Origin: Phytoseiulus persimilis | Taxonomy: Eukaryota > Arthropoda > Arachnida > Mesostigmata > Phytoseiidae | DNA length: 64,000 bases | Assembly: GCA_037576195.1 (NCBI GenBank) | Contig: CM075102.1 | Location: 42,280,745-42,344,744 of the forward strand | Direction: 5' to 3' | Shown here: positions 49,673-58,049 of the stretch, piece by piece | Position numbering within the stretch: position 1 is the stretch's first letter | How the letters are laid out: each line of letters starts with the position of its first letter | The notes under the pieces: generated by a model | Database searches by the model: none | Told to the model about the DNA's origin: nothing | What the model saw: the letters and a program-made list of their open reading frames with translations, nothing else | Position numbers and translations under genes: made by a program

Positions 49673-50049
49673 TCAGAAAATTAGCCATCCCCTGAAAATA
49701 AGCCATACCTCGATTTTCGAACATTTCGGTCATATAAGCCGTACCCCGAATATAAGCCGTAGCTGCAACTGATCTCAGCATGGAGCCTGCGCGCGAGGAA
49801 TGACTGGATTGTCGGGTTGTTTGAGTTCTCAAATTGGGTTTAGTGAGCGCCGATTCGAGATGACGCCTGCTAGCTGAGAAGTTCGTGGCGAGGTTTTCAA
49901 GCACGCAGTTGTTGCAGGTTCGTAGTCGTCCCTTGTTCGATCATGTGAGTGAAATCCGCAGTTCGGTTCATGTAAGCCATACCCCGAAAATAAGCCGCAG
50001 TCCAATTTTCGGACCCGAAGACGAATATAAGCCATGGCTTATTTTCTGA
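49673..50049. mobile_element. Small inverted-repeat insertion (MITE-like) with ATAAGCC repeats
   Basis: The 16-bp ends TCAGAAAATTAGCCAT (49673-49688) and ATGGCTTATTTTCTGA (50034-50049) are inverted repeats with one mismatch. Several copies of a CCCCGAAAATAAGCC-like motif lie inside, and the right end includes the perfect palindrome ATAAGCCATGGCTTAT. Copies 2b and 3 are continuous at this point (around 51850 and 60370), which shows it is an insertion. No target duplication could be defined, so the superfamily is open. Confidence 0.7.
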
Positions 50050-50054
50050 AAAAC

Positions 50055-50450
50055 ATGGTAGGAGTCGGCGCAGCTTGGGGTGTGCTCATCAATATAAGAC
50101 ACCCAATCAAAAACTCCGAAAGAGGTGATTCGAGATTCAAATTGGCAAAGAGACCGATGATTCCAGGAACGGAAGAGAAAGCGAGGCTTCCGCGACCACC
50201 ATCGCCGCCCCTTTGGCTGCCGTTCGTGCGTCCGAGGGCGCTCACGAGCGCGGCGCTTCCAAAGCAATCAAGACAACAACTGCGGAGGTCGGGAGGACGG
50301 TACCCCGGCCTTCAAACCTCTGTGCCGGAACGATCCCGGAATCAAGATCAGAACCCTATCGCGGATCTCTCACCGTCAAATCTGAGCATGATTCCGATCC
50401 AGAATGAGTTTCGGCGATTTATCTCACGACTATCTCGTGTACCAGAGTGA
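50055..50450 (+). pseudogene. Decayed inverted relative of the family A gene, C-terminal part (copy 2a)
   Basis: An open frame ends at the stop 50448-50450 and aligns with the frames ending at 52236 and near 60750. Conserved pieces include N-S-E-R-G-D-S-R, M-I-P-G-T-E, P-R-A-L-T-S-A-A-L-P-K-Q-S-R-Q and M-I-P-I-Q-N-E-F-R-R. The product would be basic. Upstream the frame is interrupted by the MITE-like insertion. Two frames are open in parallel here, so the true one is uncertain. Confidence 0.4.
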
Positions 50451-50672
50451 GTGGACTTCGTACAATATTTTCGGCTTCGAATAACCCATCCTGCGCTCTC
50501 CTAAAAACTCCTTCTTCAGCACTGCTCCTTCGAGCGGATGCCTCCCCAGCTTTGAACCATTCTTGAGCAGGCGAGAAGTTAAGATGAATTCATTAATCCT
50601 CTTTTTAAGGGAAAGTTCGGAGATTCCAGACGGGGAGGGACAAAAGCTTTCCCGCCGCTGGCGTCTTAGCAC

Positions 50673-50678
50673 TTTATT
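50673..50678 (-). promoter_or_regulatory. Polyadenylation signal of family A gene, copy 2a
   Basis: AATAAA on the minus strand in the same context (TTGAATAAAGTGCT, then ACGCC) as in copies 1, 2b, 3 and 5. Confidence 0.55.
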
Positions 50679-50776
50679 CAAGAATACAAGTTCAATTACA
50701 TTAATATCCTTCCACTGAGTGATGTGCATGTCGAACAAAAGAAGAGTTTCTTCAAACGTCAACGTGATTCCTTGAC

Positions 50777-50793
50777 CCCCTCTGGTCGAGGGG
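50777..50793 (-). terminator. GC-rich hairpin between gene and poly(A) site (copy 2a)
   Basis: CCCCTC-TGGTC-GAGGGG forms a six-base-pair GC stem with a five-base loop. The same hairpin is in copy 2b (52617-52633) and a weaker form in copies 3 and 1. It is not the histone 3' stem-loop. Function unknown; called here only as a 3' structural element. Confidence 0.3.
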
Positions 50794-51015
50794 TAGCCAT
50801 GTTTGGTATCCCTAGAAGTTCGACTCCCATGCGAAGTGCGGGAACTGGAGCGCCCGTCCTCGGACGCCGCGTTTTCGGCTAAGTCACTCGAGGAGTCACT
50901 ACGCGTTTCTTTGGTACACAGTGAGGACGAAATACTTCCTCGTAAATGGTATCCATCGGTTTGAAGGATTTTCTTGACGAAGAGCGACGTTTCTTCGAGA
51001 GGCTGGCACGAGGTT
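50779..51015 (-). pseudogene. Family A gene, 5'-truncated copy 2a
   Basis: The C-terminal half is recognisable (A-S-L-S-K-K-R-R-S, S-R-K-S-F-K-P-M, V-P-K-K-R-V-V-T-P-R-V) but an in-frame TAG follows the last motif, and sequence upstream of about 51015 is unrelated to the family. It is a dead copy. Confidence 0.7.
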
Positions 51016-51649
51016 TCACTTTTGCACGCAACCACGGTCAGAATAATAGGGCTCGCCTTCAACCAGTTAAGAAACGTGCATCAGTTTCATCTCAAGAAAC
51101 TCACTCAACCACAAAGTTATCCACAAAGAAACTGGGCGAAAACCTGCTTATTATATTCATATCGCTCGATCTAATGATGATGCGTCGAGAGTGGACAGAG
51201 GACCATTTCCTTCGAATCCATGCTATGTCTTTGAATGTTTGAGCTTGACGCTCTTGAATCCTGATTTTCTAGACACAGGAACGATGAGTGACTGGGCTTG
51301 GAATCGCGGACGCAAAGGCATCTGCGGACTGAATTCTAGCTTCCGTTGCCCCTGGTTGCTGGGAGTCAGTTATCTGAAGCTTCCCCTTACGCGGATGCGT
51401 TGACGTCTCGAGCTCACTTGCTTTAATAAAACGCTCACCTTGGAGAAGACAGTGCATTTTAGCCTTCTGTCGATTTGGAGCTGTTTCGAGTCCTCCTGGA
51501 AGGGAACGGAATATGAAAGCGAGCCCAGAGAGCTACTGTTGACAATTCGCAACATGCGATTCGCACGGTGCGACGTGCGGCGAAGAGAGACATGGTGATT
51601 TTGGACGTTCGGCGCTCTCGTTCTGCAAGTTCCATTTGGGCATGGCCCT
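51016..51649. other. No recognised feature between repeat copies 2a and 2b
   Basis: Nothing recognised. Its edges are where similarity to family A stops and restarts, so it is either an insertion or the boundary of two copies. Confidence 0.4.
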
Positions 51650-51652
51650 GGT

Positions 51653-52236
51653 GTGCAACGGAATAGCACCGCCATCCTAGCAAGCTCCTCGGAGAGTGGG
51701 TGTCGACCTGACGCTAGCTCCGAAAGATACCTCCAACATTTCACCGAAATTTTGGCAGCCCGGTATTGCATTTCGGTGATGAAACGGAACAGCCTCTCCG
51801 AAAAACGACGCGTCCTGCCGAGTAGATCCTGCTTATCGAACGAAGACGAAATGGGGTCGGCGGAGGCTGGGAAGTGCTCATCAATACAAAGCAGCGATTC
51901 AGAAACTCCGAAAGAGGTGATTGGAGGCTCAAACCGCCAGAGCGACTGATGATTCCAGGAACGGAGAGAATGCGAGGCTTCCCGCGTACACCATCGCTGC
52001 CCCTCCGGCTGCCGCTCGTGCGTCCGAGGGCCCTCACGAGCGCGGCGCTTCCAAAACAATCGAGACAACATCTGCGGAGGTCGGAAGGACGGTACCTTGG
52101 CCTTCAAACTTCTGTGCCGGAATGAAATCAAGATCGGAACTCTATCGCAGAGCTCTCACCTTTCAATCTGAGCATGATTCCGATCCAGAATGAGTTTCGC
52201 CGACTTCTCTCACGATTATCTGCTGTGCCAGAATGA
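51653..52236 (+). pseudogene. Decayed inverted relative of the family A gene (copy 2b)
   Basis: A first frame (51653-51949) carries K-R-N-S-L-S-E-K-R-R-V-L-P-S-R-S, aligning with the K-K-R-R-x-P-S-K-S block of the intact protein. A second frame continues with N-S-E-R-G-D, P-R-A-L-T-S-A-A-L-P-K-Q-S-R-Q and ends M-I-P-I-Q-N-E-F-R-R-L-L to the stop at 52234-52236. A frameshift and a stop at 52126 break it. Confidence 0.5.
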
Positions 52237-52513
52237 GTAAACTCCGTACAATGTTTTCCGGCTTGGAGTGACCACTCCTGGGCACTCCTCAGAACCCTAT
52301 GACTCTCAGGAGAAGCCCTCCTAGAGTCCACACAGGAATGATTGGAATGAAATTCTCCAACACTACTCCTTCGGGCGAATGCCTCCCCCGATTTGAGCCA
52401 TTCTTGAGAAGGCAAGGAATTAGGATGAATTCATTAATCCTCTTTTTAAGGGGGAGTTCGGAAATTTCAGACGGGGAGGGACAGAAGCTTCCCCCCCGCT
52501 GGCGTCCGAGCAT

Positions 52514-52519
52514 TTTATT
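52514..52519 (-). promoter_or_regulatory. Polyadenylation signal of family A gene, copy 2b
   Basis: AATAAA on the minus strand, 146 bases past the stop codon, in the context TTTTTGAATAAAATGCTCGG shared with copy 3. Confidence 0.6.
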
Positions 52520-52616
52520 CAAAAATACAAGTTTCACAAAACTAATATCTTCCATTGACTGATGTAGATGTCGAACAGAAGTAGAGTGTCCTCGAACTTC
52601 AACGTGATTCCTTAAC

Positions 52617-52633
52617 CCCCTCTGGTCGAGGGG
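52617..52633 (-). terminator. GC-rich hairpin between gene and poly(A) site (copy 2b)
   Basis: CCCCTC-TGGTC-GAGGGG, identical in stem and loop to copy 2a, extended by AA/TT outside with one bulged C. Role unknown. Confidence 0.3.
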
Positions 52634-52664
52634 TTGCCGTGTTCGATCTCCGAATAACTCCAAC

Positions 52665-53144
52665 TCACATGCGAAGTGAGGGAACTGGAGCGTCCGTCCT
52701 GGAACGCCGCGTTCCCGGCTTACTCACTCGAGGGGTCGCAACGCGTTTTATCGGGACCCTGTGCGGACGAAACACTTCCTCGAGGATGGTGTCCATCGGT
52801 TTGAACGATTTCCTCGATGAAGAACGACGTTTCTTCGAGAGGCTGGCTCGAGATTTCACTTTTGCCCGGAACATTTTCTTGATCTTGGGGCGGCCTATGC
52901 CGAGCAACTTTCGGAGCGTCGAGATGAAGCTGGGTCTTTTGGTGCTAAACCGGATTCCTTCGGTCGGTGGCTTGAACTCTTCCGACTCCATCCGAATCAT
53001 CGGAGCCGCTTCTGTCTCGGGAGCTTCGCTCCTGCGGGAGGTTGGGAGCCCCCATGTTGAAGTTCTGGCCTGGGAGGGCTTCGCTGTGAACTGCAACTCG
53101 GACAAATCGTTGTTGAGAACCTCGAGATCCATGTCGTAACTCAT
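52665..53144 (-). CDS. Family A basic protein, copy 2b (159 aa, unknown function)
   Basis: Intact frame of 159 residues. I chose the ATG at 53144 (Met-Ser-Tyr) because the same start and spacing are kept in copy 3 and a TTAAGTAC box lies about 60 bases upstream; the frame stays open further upstream but without a shared ATG. Order of parts: M-S-Y-D-M-D-L-E-V-L amphipathic start; Pro/Ser-rich middle; S-F-I-S-T-L-R-K-L-L-G-I-G-R-P-K core at about residues 75-90; K-K-M-F-R-A-K; S-K-K-R-R; R-K-S-F-K-P-M; basic tail with K-R-V-A-T-P-R-V. Roughly two thirds of residues match copy 3. Across 26 aligned codons of the core there are eight silent changes and one replacement. No similarity to a known family is apparent to me. 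Confidence 0.6.
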   Translation of the reverse strand: MSYDMDLEVLNNDLSELQFTAKPSQARTSTWGLPTSRRSEAPETEAAPMIRMESEEFKPPTEGIRFSTKRPSFISTLRKLLGIGRPKIKKMFRAKVKSRASLSKKRRSSSRKSFKPMDTILEEVFRPHRVPIKRVATPRVSKPGTRRSRTDAPVPSLRM

Positions 53145-53344
53145 GGTTGGGCACGGTTGAAGATTGATGAGTTTGTAGCTACGAAGCTGGGCTCCAAAGG
53201 TTAAGTACCATCCGGGCGAAGGAGGAGTCCCCTCCTCCTCCTCCTCAAATCGAGGGAAAGTTTTTGTCTTGGATGCCCATCCCAGATTTCGCCGGAGGGT
53301 TCGTCGGTTCTTGTCGGAAGTTGGGATCAAGAGGGACGAAGATC

Positions 53345-53613
53345 ATGAGCTCAAAACATCGTTGGCGATCAAGGTCATCGTTTTTTTGCTCGGTAGTGAC
53401 CACACGCGTTGGTGAGAGCTGCCGACGAAGTTGAGTTTTCATCGAGTCCTCGGATCTGAAGCCGTGCGGTTCTCGCTGCCATCAAAGCATCGGACCTTAG
53501 TGCAACCGAACGTTAACTTTCACCTCTTCCTGATCTCTTCGAGTCACGGAAGCCACCGCAGATATCCGATCTCGCAGCATTGGGTTTCCGGAACCGGCGG
53601 TGAAGAGCGCTCG
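53345..53613. other. No recognised feature
   Basis: Spacer between the family A leader and the open frame at 53614; nothing recognised. Confidence 0.4.
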
Positions 53614-54075
53614 ATGTCTGCAGCCTCAGCGACGTCGAGCACGGGCGATAGCGGCTCGAAGCCGACGCCGAAGAATGCGCGGGTCTATGATGTTGTAGGG
53701 AACACCGACGACACAGGTGACATGCACGTCGACACGGCGGATGGCGGGGAATTCGAGTTCCCGAAGAGCCGAAAGCTCCGTTTTCTTCAGAGGAAGCGAG
53801 CGATTATATTCCCCGGCGACATGAAGGACATCACGCCGACCTCCAGGGCTGCGGTCAGGCTCATGAAGAGCAAGCTCACAGAGACGCGGATGACTGCGAA
53901 CGGCGAGTTAGTTGTGGAAGTGGACAACGCCGAGGACGCGCTCACCGGACTCCAGACCAGAGCTGTGCGCCGCGGCGGCGAAGGACTGGAAAACACACAG
54001 CGGCGACGCTCGCCACGGCGAACAGTGGCGGACCGGAAGTGTCGCGGCGCGCCGGGAGATCCGGTCCCTGCATAA
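53614..54075 (+). CDS. Unassigned ORF, LINE ORF1/Gag-like (153 aa)
   Basis: ATG-to-stop frame of 153 residues. The N-terminus is Ser/Thr/Gly-rich and acidic, followed by a basic K-S-R-K-L-R-F-L-Q-R-K-R-A segment and then M-T-A-N-G-E-L-V-V-E-V-D-N-A-E-D-A-L. This last part resembles the RNA-binding-type fold found in Gag proteins of jockey/R1-like LINEs (a strand with G-x-L-V-V-E-V and a helix with D-A-L). No CCHC knuckles follow. It lies upstream, in the same direction, of LINE-C RT sequence (58.05 kb), so it may be its ORF1. It could equally be a host exon. Low certainty. Confidence 0.35.
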   Translation: MSAASATSSTGDSGSKPTPKNARVYDVVGNTDDTGDMHVDTADGGEFEFPKSRKLRFLQRKRAIIFPGDMKDITPTSRAAVRLMKSKLTETRMTANGELVVEVDNAEDALTGLQTRAVRRGGEGLENTQRRRSPRRTVADRKCRGAPGDPVPA

Positions 54076-55270
54076 CTGATGAATCGATTGATTGTCAACC
54101 ATTCCTCGAAATCGATTGTCAACCATCCGTCGACGATGTACATTTGGCCATGTGTGAAAAACCCTTCTCGCAGAGACGGGTGTTCTAAACTAGGTTCTGA
54201 ACCCGTCCAGTATTTTTCGACCACCACGCGAATATCGTCAAATTCTTCTGGCCGGAACGGACCACTCATAACACCCCGTCTTCATGAACACATCGTTACA
54301 GATCACTCTCGTCGGAGATCTGAAACCTTCAGCTGAGAGCCTGACACTTGGAATTCATGGATATGTCTAATATGCCGACGTTCGTTGAGCGATCACTGAG
54401 AACTGAATATCTGTAGTTGGTGTCCGACGCCTGAGTTCACGCGTCGAAGTATCAATGAAATCAAAAGCGGGAGAAGGGAAAATATACGTAGCAGTGAATT
54501 CCGCTTCGTCGTGATTTGTCTTAGCAACCCTGGGATTCGGGCTCGAATCCATGAAGCGCCGCCATGAAAACAATGCGGCGGCGGCGCAGCGGTGCGCTGT
54601 CTGGCCCGGCGCGCCGAAGCGCCGGCGAATCCGTGACGCGGGGCACAGCCCTGCTCCAGACTCTTGTGGGAGTAGCGGTCACTCCCAGGGAATCCAAGCC
54701 GAGGGTCAGCTCTAAGGGCATGGAGTAAGGCGTTCACTTCCTTCCGGAATCGATTCAAGGTCCTTCTCGGAATCCGTGTTACTGGAGTCTCTCAAGAGAG
54801 TCGGCGTCACCGAAGCGGTTCGCGTCAAGGCTCGTGATGATCGCCTGGGAGCTCTCGTTACAACGGAGCAAGGCGCTGCAGCGTTTTCGCTCATGTCTCT
54901 AAGAACTGCCAGGTGCCAGCAGACGCTTCCGTATGTCGTCGTGGCTCGGAGCGCGGCTACTTGTCGAAAAACTGCTCCAAGCCGGAGCGCTGCGCCAATT
55001 GCACCGGTTAGCACTCTACGAAAAACGAAGCTTGCCCCGCCCGATTGAAAATCCTCGAGCCTTGGCGACCGTCGGCGCCTTACGCTGACGGTTTGTATGA
55101 CCGAACGCGATCGTTGCATCAAAGTCTGGCTGAGCGGTACTCTCGACCGGAACCTGGTCTTCGCTGTGGCTCTTGTGCTTAATTCTCCATTCACAGCTAC
55201 GGTCCCGAATCACACGTCCATCTAGAGGAAAAATAATAAAATAGTTCTTATCCAGGATTCGTAAGGGCCA
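54076..55270. other. No recognised gene; GC-rich block at 54560-54720
   Basis: The 54560-54720 block is very GC-rich (GCGGCGGCGC-type). A plus-strand open stretch at 54776-55048 and a minus-strand one at 54712-55194 overlap; neither matches a family I know. Part of it may belong to LINE-C. Confidence 0.35.
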
Positions 55271-55399
55271 CCCGTGTTTTCTGTCCCGTCAGATGAATCC
55301 ACAGTAGTCCTGATTCACAGTGCGGATCGAGCAGCAATTCCACTTTTCCAACAAGTTCGATTTCACTCTACTCCTGAGCACAACGGCGGGAGACAACAC

Positions 55400-55835
55400 T
55401 CCACTTGCCACAAACCGACCGGAGGTCAACGCGCATGCGGATTTCCGTCTTGGTCGTTCCTACACTGGCGCTGCGCGAAACGGCATACGAGTCCCCAAGC
55501 GCACCCAGGCTCCACAGGCTGGTCCCGCCGCCATCGCCGTTCCCGGAGAGGCTCCACGCCAGGCGGTCCCTCCCCAGTCAGCCGCGATCGATGTCGAGGC
55601 TATCACGGAAACTATATTCGCACGCGTCATGAATGCGGCGACCGCTCGTTGTACAGCGCTGTTCGATGAACTGGTTACGGGGGTACTTGCCAAGCTGACG
55701 CCTGGGTTCATGGAGCAGATGGTGGCAGCAATACGCCGCCTGACTCCGCCGAGTCACAGCGCCTTTGACTTCAACGCTCTCGTTCGCAATGCGGCGACTG
55801 CGCATAAGGCTGAAACGGCTCTCCGTAAACTATGA
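55400..55835 (+). pseudogene. Open fragment, possibly LINE-C ORF1 or N-terminal region
   Basis: A plus-strand frame open to the stop at 55833-55835 reads as an Ala/Pro-rich linker followed by a regular helical segment (I-T-E-T-I-F-A-R-V-M-N-A-A-T-A-R and L-A-K-L-T-P-G-F-M-E-Q-M-V-A-A-I-R-R-L). There is no ATG in the first two thirds. The amino-acid make-up looks protein-like, but I recognise no domain. The position upstream of RT suggests retroelement origin. Confidence 0.3.
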
Positions 55836-56254
55836 CCGGTCAAGACCCACAAACAGGAGTGAACGGCGGTGGATAGAACACTGCTCACGGCATCGACGAG
55901 AGTCCAATTCCTTGAGGGAGTTCAAGACACCGATCGCTGATTTGTGGGCTTGCGCCTCGTCGAAGAGCTGCTGTCAACGCCGCTCGCTACGCTCGCGGGG
56001 CACTCCGGTTCTCGCTAGTCGGTGGGCCGTGAATGGCGGCGACGCAAAGAATAATACAAGGGTCAACGATGAGCAAAGGTTGCCCTCTGGTCGAATCCAC
56101 GAAGCTCACAAGCTTGTCAGCGGCATACTTGCTTCGCACTCCGGCACAACGCGCGCACGCAGTCCTGCCTGGCTCTACATGAAACCGATACATTCGAAAG
56201 GAACGAAGTGAAATAAGTTCGAACCACACCAGCGTCTCCCGCACCGCTGCTATC

Positions 56255-56365
56255 CGCTCAAATCGGGCCTTCGCTCAGATCGGGCTTTCGCTCAAATCGG
56301 GCCTTCGCTCAAATTGGGTCTCCGCTCAAATCGGGACTCCGCTCGAATTGGACCTCCGCTCGAAT
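56255..56365. repeat. Array of a 16-bp CGCTCAAATCGGG unit
   Basis: Seven imperfect units of about 16 bases share CGCTCAAATCGG. The core CGCTCAAATCG is the reverse complement of the CGATTTGAGCG core of the fold-back at 44.9-45.6 kb. Confidence 0.85.
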
Positions 56366-56409
56366 GTAGCGGCCCCCGTTCACACACGGACCGCATTCAT
56401 CCTTCCAAC

Positions 56410-56629
56410 CGCACAACCACTCCTAGTCAGCCATATACCTGCCTCTCAGGTCGTGCCAGAAACCCTCGACGTTCTCATCAAGCGCATAAACACCGACAGA
56501 AAGAGCGTGGAGCTCATCATCCCTCACAGTATCCGATCTACGGTGGCCGCGGAGCTAACGGACGTGCTCAATTCGGCTTGCTCGGCTAACGAGTTGGCCT
56601 CCCGGCCTGCGCTGTATTCTGTCTGCGGA
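56410..56629 (+). pseudogene. Open fragment next to the ACATTTTGGCGC array
   Basis: A frame open from the 16-bp array to the next array gives protein-like sequence (V-P-E-T-L-D-V-L-I-K-R-I-N and S-T-V-A-A-E-L-T-D-V-L-N). No start codon and no known domain. It may be a piece of LINE-C interrupted by the arrays. Confidence 0.25.
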
Positions 56630-56631
56630 CC

Positions 56632-56850
56632 CGGACATTTTGGCGCAAGACATTTTGGCGCAACGGACATTTTGGCGCAAGACATTTTGGCGCAACGGAC
56701 ATTTTGGCGCAACGGACATTTTGGCGCAACGGACATTTTGGCGCAACGGACATTTTGGCGCAACGGACATTTTGGCGCAACGGACATCTTGGCGCAACGG
56801 ACATTTTGGCGCAGGACGTCTTGGCGCAGGACGTCTTGGCGTAGGAACTT
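56632..56850 (+). repeat. Array of ACATTTTGGCGCA units (15-17 bp), forward orientation
   Basis: About thirteen units, mostly GGACATTTTGGCGCAAC (17 bases) with some 15-base forms; the last ones degrade to GACGTCTTGGCGCAG. Right of it, 56899-56926 is the reverse complement of 57571-57598 with one mismatch. Long translations through it are artefacts. Confidence 0.92.
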
Positions 56851-57575
56851 TGGGTGCAGATTCAGGTCGAGCTCCCATGAGTTATTCAATCAATCGCGAC
56901 AGTATTGTTCTGTGGCTATCGATGCTTTTTTTGCGATGTGTTGTGGTCTCTCGAAGATGGTCTCGTAGGCCCTCGTAGACTTTTCTTAGAGGCGTCGCCC
57001 ATAGTTTTCTGATCTGACGTAAACTCGGTCGACGTCCTGATGTACATCCATCCTCATTTCTTCAGATTCAATAACGCTCAGCTAATAAATATGTTTGATG
57101 ATTCATGATTTCATCTACCGAAGTCTAAGGTCGTTGAATTGTGCTCCACAATTTCCGCTCGCGGTTGGAACTATTCATAGAAGATGTCGAACCACTTTGA
57201 GAGACAGCAATGTCAGTACTTTTCATGAGGGGTCAATAAGATGTGGACAGCTTTCGGGCGATCACCAATGGAAGTGGGCTGTGGGACCACGAGTCCGTAG
57301 CCTAGATAGACAAGTGATAGTTGTGGACCTCTTGAAATTCGTTCCGACCGAGTCCCACAGCGTGTTCTCCCAGCATACGTCGACATTCCGATCGGGAGCC
57401 CATGCTGACATGCGTTCTTCAACCGAGGATCACTGCCGAGTCTGCATCGACGGCGCCGGTGCATTTCAGAGCGAGTAACTCTCCGAGTGAGCGATTCGAG
57501 CGAACTTTTTCGTGCAAGTGGGAATTGGGACGATTGATGAAAGCTCCGGTGGTCATATTCGTCACATGAAAGCAT
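56851..57575. other. Spacer between inverted arrays; no gene seen
   Basis: Apart from the inverted match at 56899-56926 nothing is recognised. It would be the loop if the forward and reverse ACATTTTGGCGC arrays pair. Confidence 0.45.
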
Positions 57576-58049
57576 CGATAGCCACTGAACAATACTGTTT
57601 TGGTGAGTCCTGACTGCTTCATCTGAATCTGCGCCAAAATGTCCTGCGCCAAAATATCCTGCGCCAAAATGTCCGTTGCGCCAAAATGTCCGTTGTGCCG
57701 AAATGTTCGCGCCAAAATGTCCAGCGCCAAAATGTCCTAGACCGTTCTGTCTGGACCGCTGTTCTCACCGCAGAGCATCCTTGTCGCTGATCCGCGAGAA
57801 CCTCGATAGATTTCATGAGACGATAGCCACTGAACAATACTGTTTTGGTGAGTCCTGATTGCTTCATCGGAATCTGCGCCAAAATGTCCTGCGCCAAAAT
57901 ATCCTGCGCCAAAATGTCCGTTGCGCCAAAATGTTCGCGCCAAAATGTCTGCGCCAAAATGTCCTAGACCGTTCTGTCTGGACCGCTGTTCTCACCGCAG
58001 AGCATCCTTGTCGCTGATCCGCGAGAACCTCAATAGATTTCATGAGACG
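57576..58049. repeat. Tandem duplication of about 245 bp carrying reverse-orientation arrays
   Basis: Two units, 57576-57822 and 57821-58049, are nearly identical from CGATAGCCACTGAACAATAC to TTTCATGAGACG. Each has its own GCGCCAAAATGTCC array (57632-57744 with seven units, 57878-57967 with six). The motif is the reverse complement of the array at 56632-56850. Confidence 0.92.

Larger units (their letters stand above)
49440..51015. repeat. Family A repeat, copy 2a (truncated)
   Basis: The left part 49440-49665 matches 60150-60370. The middle 50055-50460 matches 60375-60750. The right part 50460-51010 matches 52245-52870. A 377-bp inverted-repeat insertion splits the decayed rightward gene. 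At about 51015 the similarity stops inside the leftward gene, so its N-terminal half is missing. Confidence 0.75.
51650..53340. repeat. Family A repeat, copy 2b
   Basis: The order matches copy 3: decayed rightward gene (51653-52236), 3' region of the leftward gene with AATAAA (52514-52519), intact leftward gene (52665-53144) and its leader with TTAAGTAC (53201-53208). The left arm seen in copies 1 and 4 is absent. Confidence 0.8.

Noticed and set aside
54530-54720. Possible tRNA-derived SINE (GGATTCGAGCCC resembles a B box on the minus strand)
   Set aside because: No A box at the right spacing, no second copy in the window and no poly(A) or simple-repeat tail.
56632-56880. Long open frames on both strands through the ACATTTTGGCGC array
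   Set aside because: They only translate the 17-bp repeat in several frames; all frames stay open because the unit lacks stop codons.
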